Source: Nocardia sp. BMG111209
Lineage (GTDB): Bacteria > Actinomycetota > Actinomycetes > Mycobacteriales > Mycobacteriaceae
Direction of reading: 5' to 3'
Length of the DNA: 64,000 nt
Assembly (NCBI RefSeq): GCF_000381925.1
Contig: NZ_KB907307.1
Coordinates: 4,030,001-4,094,000, forward strand
Part shown: in pieces, positions 59,967 through 64,000 of the stretch
Layout: each line of letters begins with the position of its first letter
How positions within the stretch are numbered: the first letter of the stretch is position 1
Notes under the pieces: model-generated
What the model was told of the DNA's origin: nothing
What the model saw: the letters and a program-made list of their open reading frames with translations, nothing else
Database searches by the model: none
Made by a program: the position numbers and the translations under genes

Positions 59967-61877
59967 TCAGCTGGCGTTGCCCATGGCCTGGTCGCGCAGG
60001 CTCTTGCGGTATTGCTCCAGTGCGACCACATCGCCGAACAGGGCCATGTAGGCCTCGGACTCCTCGGTGGAGGAGATGCGTTGCAGCTTCGACTTCAGTT
60101 CCGCGACCTGGCGGCCGACCCAGGCTTCCTGGGTGCGGGCGATCACGCCGGTCACGAAGCGCTGGATGTCGTCGATCGACTTGACCGGTAGCGGTTCGGC
60201 GGACAGTTCGTGGACCAGGGCCTGGAGGGTGAGGTCCTCGGTGTTGTCGGCCACCCGCGACACCCATTCCGAGCCACCGAGTCCGACGGCCGTGCCACCG
60301 GCGGCGGCGATCGCGGTGCGAACCGCCACGTAGGCGGGATGGGTGTAGGCCTCGACGTCGACCGAGTCGAACATGGGGCCGGACAGGGCCGGATATTGCA
60401 GGGCCGCGGCCAGGGACTGCCGCTGCGGCAGCAGAACCGGGTCGGCGGGGGCCGGGCGAGCGGCGGGATGTTCGGAGACGGTGGCGGTGCCGCGCGCGGG
60501 GGCGGAGGTGCGGCCCGAGGCGGAGCGGTCGTCACCGCCGCGGTGGCGGCGGGCCTCGTCGCCGACACGGCGCACCACCTGCTGGATGTCGTCCCAGCCG
60601 ACCCAGCCGGCCAGTTTGGTGGCGTAGGCCTTGCGCAGCGCGAAATCCTTGATCTGGGAGACCACCGGCACCGCGCGGCGCAGGGCCTCGACCTGACCCT
60701 CGGGGGAATCCAGGTCGTGTTCGGCGAGCTGGCCGCGAATCACGAACTCGTACAACGGGACTCGGCGGGCCACCAGATCGCGTACCGCGCCGTCGCCGGA
60801 GCGCTGGCGCAGCTCGCACGGATCCTGGCCGTCGGGGGCGACCGCGATGTAGGTCTGCCCGGCCAGTTTCTGGTCGCCGGAGAACGCCTTCAGGGCCGCG
60901 GCCTGTCCGGCCTGGTCGCCGTCGAAGGTGTAGATGATCTCGCCGCGCCAGAAGTTGTCGTCCAGCAACAACCTTCGCAGTACCGCGAGGTGTTCGTCGC
61001 CGAAGGCGGTGCCACAGGACGCGACCGCCGTCTTCACGCCGGCCAGATGCATGGCCATCACGTCGGTGTAGCCCTCGACGACCACCGCCTGATGTCCCTT
61101 GGCGATATCGCGTTTGGCCAGGTCCAGGCCGAACAGCACCTGAGACTTCTTGTACAGCACCGTTTCCGAGGTGTTGATGTACTTCGCGGTGATCTGGTCG
61201 TCGTCGAACAGCCGGCGCGCACCGAAGCCGATCACCTCGCCGCCGAGATTGCGGATGGGCCACAGCAATCGGCGGTGGAACCGGTCGATCGGGCCGTGCC
61301 GGCCCGGCTTCGACAGGCCCGCGGCCTCCAGCTCCTTGATCTCGAAACCCTTGCGCAGCAAGTGTTTCGTGAGCGTATCCCAGCCGCCGGGGGCGAAGCC
61401 GCAGCCGAACGCGCGGGCGGCATCGCCGTCGAAGTTGCGTTCCGTCAGGTACTTTCGCGCCGCCGCGGCCTCCGGCTCGTTCAGCTGCGACAGATAGAAC
61501 TCGTGCGCGGCGGCGTTGGCCGCGACCAGCCGGGAGCGGGTGCCGCGGTCGCGCTGGACCGAGGTGCCGCCGCCCTCGTAGTTGATCCGATAGCCGATGC
61601 GGTCGGCCATCTGCTCGACGGCCTCGACGAATCCGATGTGTTCCAGCTTCTGCAGAAAGGCGAACACGTCGCCGCCCTCACCGCAGCCGAAGCAGTGGAA
61701 CACCCCGTGATTCGGCCGCACATGGAACGACGGGGACTTCTCGTCGTGGAAGGGGCACAGCCCCTTGATCGAGTCGGCGCCCGCGCGCTTGAGTGCCACA
61801 TATTCGCCCACGACATCCTCGATGCGTACGCGTTCACGAATTGCCGCGATATCGCGATCAGGGAGTCGTCCGGCCAC
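59967..61877 (-). CDS. dnaG: DNA primase
   Basis: A 636-residue primase. The CHC2 zinc-binding domain has CPFHDEKSPSF and FHCFGCGEGGDVFAFL. The core contains RRLLWPIRNLGGEVIGFGAR, the toprim VVVEGYTDVMAMHLAG, and IIYTFDGDQAGQAAA with the DxD. A disordered linker (about 440-480) leads to the C-terminal DnaB-interacting region. The GTG at 61877 gives an N-terminus (VAGRLPDRDIAAIRER) that aligns with mycobacterial DnaG; ATG at 61907 is a possible longer start. It follows dgt on the same strand at 54 bp, as in mycobacteria. Confidence 0.97.
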   Translation of the reverse strand: MAGRLPDRDIAAIRERVRIEDVVGEYVALKRAGADSIKGLCPFHDEKSPSFHVRPNHGVFHCFGCGEGGDVFAFLQKLEHIGFVEAVEQMADRIGYRINYEGGGTSVQRDRGTRSRLVAANAAAHEFYLSQLNEPEAAAARKYLTERNFDGDAARAFGCGFAPGGWDTLTKHLLRKGFEIKELEAAGLSKPGRHGPIDRFHRRLLWPIRNLGGEVIGFGARRLFDDDQITAKYINTSETVLYKKSQVLFGLDLAKRDIAKGHQAVVVEGYTDVMAMHLAGVKTAVASCGTAFGDEHLAVLRRLLLDDNFWRGEIIYTFDGDQAGQAAALKAFSGDQKLAGQTYIAVAPDGQDPCELRQRSGDGAVRDLVARRVPLYEFVIRGQLAEHDLDSPEGQVEALRRAVPVVSQIKDFALRKAYATKLAGWVGWDDIQQVVRRVGDEARRHRGGDDRSASGRTSAPARGTATVSEHPAARPAPADPVLLPQRQSLAAALQYPALSGPMFDSVDVEAYTHPAYVAVRTAIAAAGGTAVGLGGSEWVSRVADNTEDLTLQALVHELSAEPLPVKSIDDIQRFVTGVIARTQEAWVGRQVAELKSKLQRISSTEESEAYMALFGDVVALEQYRKSLRDQAMGNAS

Positions 61878-61931
61878 GGTGTGCGAGTCTACCGCGCGCC
61901 CGGTCACCGGTCCCCGGGCCGCGCCCCGGGC

Positions 61932-63188
61932 TCAGCCGGCGTTCGCGGCAACCCGTTCCAGGCGGCTCTCGGTATAGGAGGCGATCTGGTCGACGATCAC
62001 CCGCACCCGCGCGGAATCGTCGCCCGCGGCCTCCCACCACGGCAGCAACACCCGGTCCAGGGTGGCGGGGGCGCCGGCGAGCAGGCGGTCGGCGACCAGC
62101 AGGATGCGCTCGCGCTGGCCGGCCTGCCGCCGCCGGTGATGCGGATCGGACAACACGTAGCGCAGCGCGACCGTCTTCAGCATCGCCACCTCGGCGGCGA
62201 CCAGCCGCGGTACCTCCAGATCGGCGGCGTAGCGGGTCAGCGCGCGGCCGCCGAACGCCTCCCGGGTGGCCTCCACCGCGGCCGTGGCGAACCGGCCGAC
62301 CAGTTCGCTGGTCAGCCGCTTCAGGGCCACCGAGGCGCGCAGGGTGCCGTCGTAACCGGTGGCCGCGGCGATCACCGGCAGCCCGGACAGCCGGTGCATC
62401 GCGGCGATCAGCTCGTCCGCCGACAACTCCGGTTGCCGGCGGTGCCCGAGCGCGGCCAGCGCGGCCTGTTCGACCGGATCGGCCAGTGCGCGCAGGTCGA
62501 TCCGGCCGGCGATGACCCCGTCCTCCACATCGTGCACCGAGTACGCGACATCGTCGGACCAGTCCATCACCTGCGATTCCAGGCACTGCCGGCGTTCCGG
62601 GGCGTCCCGGCGCACCCAGTCCAGCCGGGGCAGGTCCACGTCGTAGGCGCCGAATTTGGTGCCGCTGCCGGCGCGGGCCCAGGGGTATTTGACGGTCGCG
62701 TCGAGCGCGGCCCGGGTCAGGTTGAGCCCGAAGCTCTCCGGATCGTCCGGGTCCGGCCCGAACACCTTGGGCTCCAGCCGGGTGAGGATGCGCAGGTTCT
62801 GCGCGTTGCCCTCGAATCCGCCGTGCTCGTCGGCGAACAGGTCCAGCGCCCGTTCGCCGTTGTGGCCGTAGGGCGGATGGCCGATGTCGTGCGCCAGCCC
62901 GGCCAGATCGACCAGATCCGGATCGCAGCCCAGCCCGTCGGCGATGCTGCGGCCGATCTGCGCGACCTCCAGCGAATGGGTGAGCCGGGTGCGCGGGGTG
63001 TCACCCTCGCGCGGGCCCATCACCTGGGTCTTGTCGGCCAGTCGCCGCAGCGCGGCCGAGTGCAGCACGCGGGCCCGGTCGCGGGCGAAGGCGCTGCGCT
63101 CGGCCGGGGTGCAGGACCAGCTCAGCCCGGCCGTCTTCGCCGATTCGGCGACCATGCGGTCCCGATCGTCGGCGCGGTAACCGGTCAT
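61932..63188 (-). CDS. dgt: Deoxyguanosinetriphosphate triphosphohydrolase-like protein
   Basis: A 418-residue HD-domain dNTPase. The metal site comprises [32 protein letters not shown] (H-D pair and the catalytic His) and a downstream Asp in [27 protein letters not shown] near the N-terminus is the family's opening motif. It hydrolyses dNTPs to nucleosides and triphosphate and so tunes dNTP pools; pairing with dnaG suggests a replication-linked role. Between YdcF-like gene (50 bp) and dnaG (54 bp), all leftward. Confidence 0.96.
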   Translation of the reverse strand: MTGYRADDRDRMVAESAKTAGLSWSCTPAERSAFARDRARVLHSAALRRLADKTQVMGPREGDTPRTRLTHSLEVAQIGRSIADGLGCDPDLVDLAGLAHDIGHPPYGHNGERALDLFADEHGGFEGNAQNLRILTRLEPKVFGPDPDDPESFGLNLTRAALDATVKYPWARAGSGTKFGAYDVDLPRLDWVRRDAPERRQCLESQVMDWSDDVAYSVHDVEDGVIAGRIDLRALADPVEQAALAALGHRRQPELSADELIAAMHRLSGLPVIAAATGYDGTLRASVALKRLTSELVGRFATAAVEATREAFGGRALTRYAADLEVPRLVAAEVAMLKTVALRYVLSDPHHRRRQAGQRERILLVADRLLAGAPATLDRVLLPWWEAAGDDSARVRVIVDQIASYTESRLERVAANAG

Positions 63189-63238
63189 CGTCTGCTCATC
63201 AGGTTCGTCTTCTCACAGTCGTTGTCGCACAGTTGATT

Positions 63239-63937
63239 TCACTGCTCGGCGGTGTACTTGAAATCGGCGGAGACGTGGGTCAGCTGGTACCACAGCAGGG
63301 CTCCGGTCTCGCGGATGATGCCGTGCAGCTGTGATTCCCGGGTGTAGACGGCCGGTCCGGTGCGGGTCGGCGCGGTCCAGGCGTGCAATCCGGCGTCCCG
63401 GGCCATCGTCCGGGTGCGCAGCGAATGCCACGGATCGCTGACCAGCACCACGGTCGACAGGTCGCGGGACTTCATCTCCGCGGCGACCGCCTCGATGCTC
63501 TGCAGGGTGTTGGAACCGGTCTGCACGGCCACGATCCGGTCGGTCGGCACCCCGGCATCCGCGAGATAGGCCTTCCCGGCGGCGGCCTCGGTGTAGTTGT
63601 CGCCCACCTGTTTCCCGCCGACGGTGATGATCAGGGGCGCAACACCTTTCGAGAACAGCTTGGACGCCTGGTCGAGCCGGGCCTCGAATACCGGTGTGGG
63701 AGTGCCGTTGTACTGTGCGGCGCCGAGGATGACGATCGCGTCGGCGTGGTCCTCGTCGATGAGCCGCGCCACCTGCCACACCCGCCCCGCGGTGCCGCCG
63801 ACCAGCACGACCACCATCAGGACCGCACCGGACACCAGCCGCCCGGTCCAGCGCGCGAAAACCGCTCCGCGCGAACGCCGCTCGATCGGCTCGCCGGGTG
63901 CCCGGCGAGTGCGGATACGCGCGGAGGCCGACGACAT
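63239..63937 (-). CDS. YdcF/DUF218-family membrane protein
   Basis: A 232-residue DUF218 protein from the ATG at 63937. One membrane segment (VSGAVLMVVVLVGGTAG, about residues 37-53) anchors the domain outside. The domain has ADAIVILGAAQYNGTPTPVF, LIITVGGKQVGDNYTEAAAG and STVVLVSDPWHSLRTRTMAR, the conserved Asp/Trp-His block. SanA/ElyC-type relatives affect envelope integrity; biochemical activity is unproven. The frame extends nine codons further to 63964. It is the first visible gene of a leftward cluster with dgt and dnaG. Confidence 0.9.
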   Translation of the reverse strand: MSSASARIRTRRAPGEPIERRSRGAVFARWTGRLVSGAVLMVVVLVGGTAGRVWQVARLIDEDHADAIVILGAAQYNGTPTPVFEARLDQASKLFSKGVAPLIITVGGKQVGDNYTEAAAGKAYLADAGVPTDRIVAVQTGSNTLQSIEAVAAEMKSRDLSTVVLVSDPWHSLRTRTMARDAGLHAWTAPTRTGPAVYTRESQLHGIIRETGALLWYQLTHVSADFKYTAEQ

Positions 63938-64000
63938 TCCCCGAGTCTGCCAGCCCTCGGTCACGCGGAGATTGCGGCGCGATGGCTGCGCCGGGCCGGA

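Noticed and set aside
60210..63236. Very long open frame (over 1000 codons) on the plus strand
   Set aside because: It is the complement of dnaG and dgt; composition is Arg/Gly/Gln-rich without domains. High GC produces such frames.
1..64000. CRISPR arrays, rRNA genes, prophage or conjugative modules
   Set aside because: No regularly spaced repeats, rRNA sequence, phage structural or transfer genes were seen.

Overview
The window is high-GC, densely packed actinomycete DNA. A Corynebacteriales host, most likely Nocardia, is suggested by a mycothiol-dependent formaldehyde dehydrogenase, a full-length carboxylic acid reductase of the Nocardia type, a mycobacterial-type QcrB, a ChoD-like oxidase, and a dgt-dnaG pair arranged as in mycobacteria. 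The species call is inference from protein resemblance remembered from known families; no search was run.

Layout. (1) 1-3226: right edge of a phenazine cluster. phzB, phzC and the first codons of a probable phzD read leftward out of the window, and a PhzS-like flavin monooxygenase reads rightward. (2) 3311-6594: an ECF41/SigJ-type sigma factor diverges from a three-gene unit (ABM-fold monooxygenase, stand-alone cytochrome bc1 subunit QcrB, small DUF2007-like protein). (3) 6865-8607: a DDE-integrase-like protein that appears to have lost its third catalytic acid, and a flavodoxin-fold reductase. (4) 8982-13811: a complete pyruvate dehydrogenase operon (E3, E1 alpha, E1 beta, E2). (5) 14094-17889: a hypothetical gene, an AbiE-type toxin-antitoxin pair bracketed by two related 41-bp palindromes, and a Tat-exported GH43-like protein. 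(6) 18031-28943: SRPBCC protein, carboxylic acid reductase, ChoD-like oxidase, metallophosphoesterase, JEN/SHS-type carboxylate transporter, bacterial nitric oxide synthase, and a decayed ATPase. (7) 28961-32122: formaldehyde detoxification (mscR plus MBL hydrolase) with a divergent sensor-LuxR regulator. (8) 32276-35595: LigJ, LigI and an MFS permease, the lower part of the protocatechuate/gallate 4,5-cleavage route. (9) 35651-43885: small accessory genes around a tRNA-Asn, including TetR-controlled pairs, an aminoglycoside phosphotransferase, an exported cysteine-peptidase-like protein and a gene split by an amber codon. (10) 44081-56406: secreted DUF4185 protein, HD hydrolase, M20 amidohydrolase with TetR, methyltransferase, GNAT, nucleotidyltransferase, acyltransferase-SGNH, alcohol dehydrogenase, DoxX, and a second SigJ-like sigma factor. 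(11) 56415-59575: a FadR-type regulator, an MFS permease and a DHDPS/NAL-family lyase with a palindromic operator. (12) 59696-63937: housekeeping dnaG and dgt with a DUF218 protein.

Most promising observations: the qcrB paralogue next to a phenazine cluster, which may be a protected respiratory target; the paired palindromes around the AbiE module, whose compensating base changes preserve the dyad; the domesticated-looking transposase relative; and the small catabolic or detoxification cassettes with visible operators.
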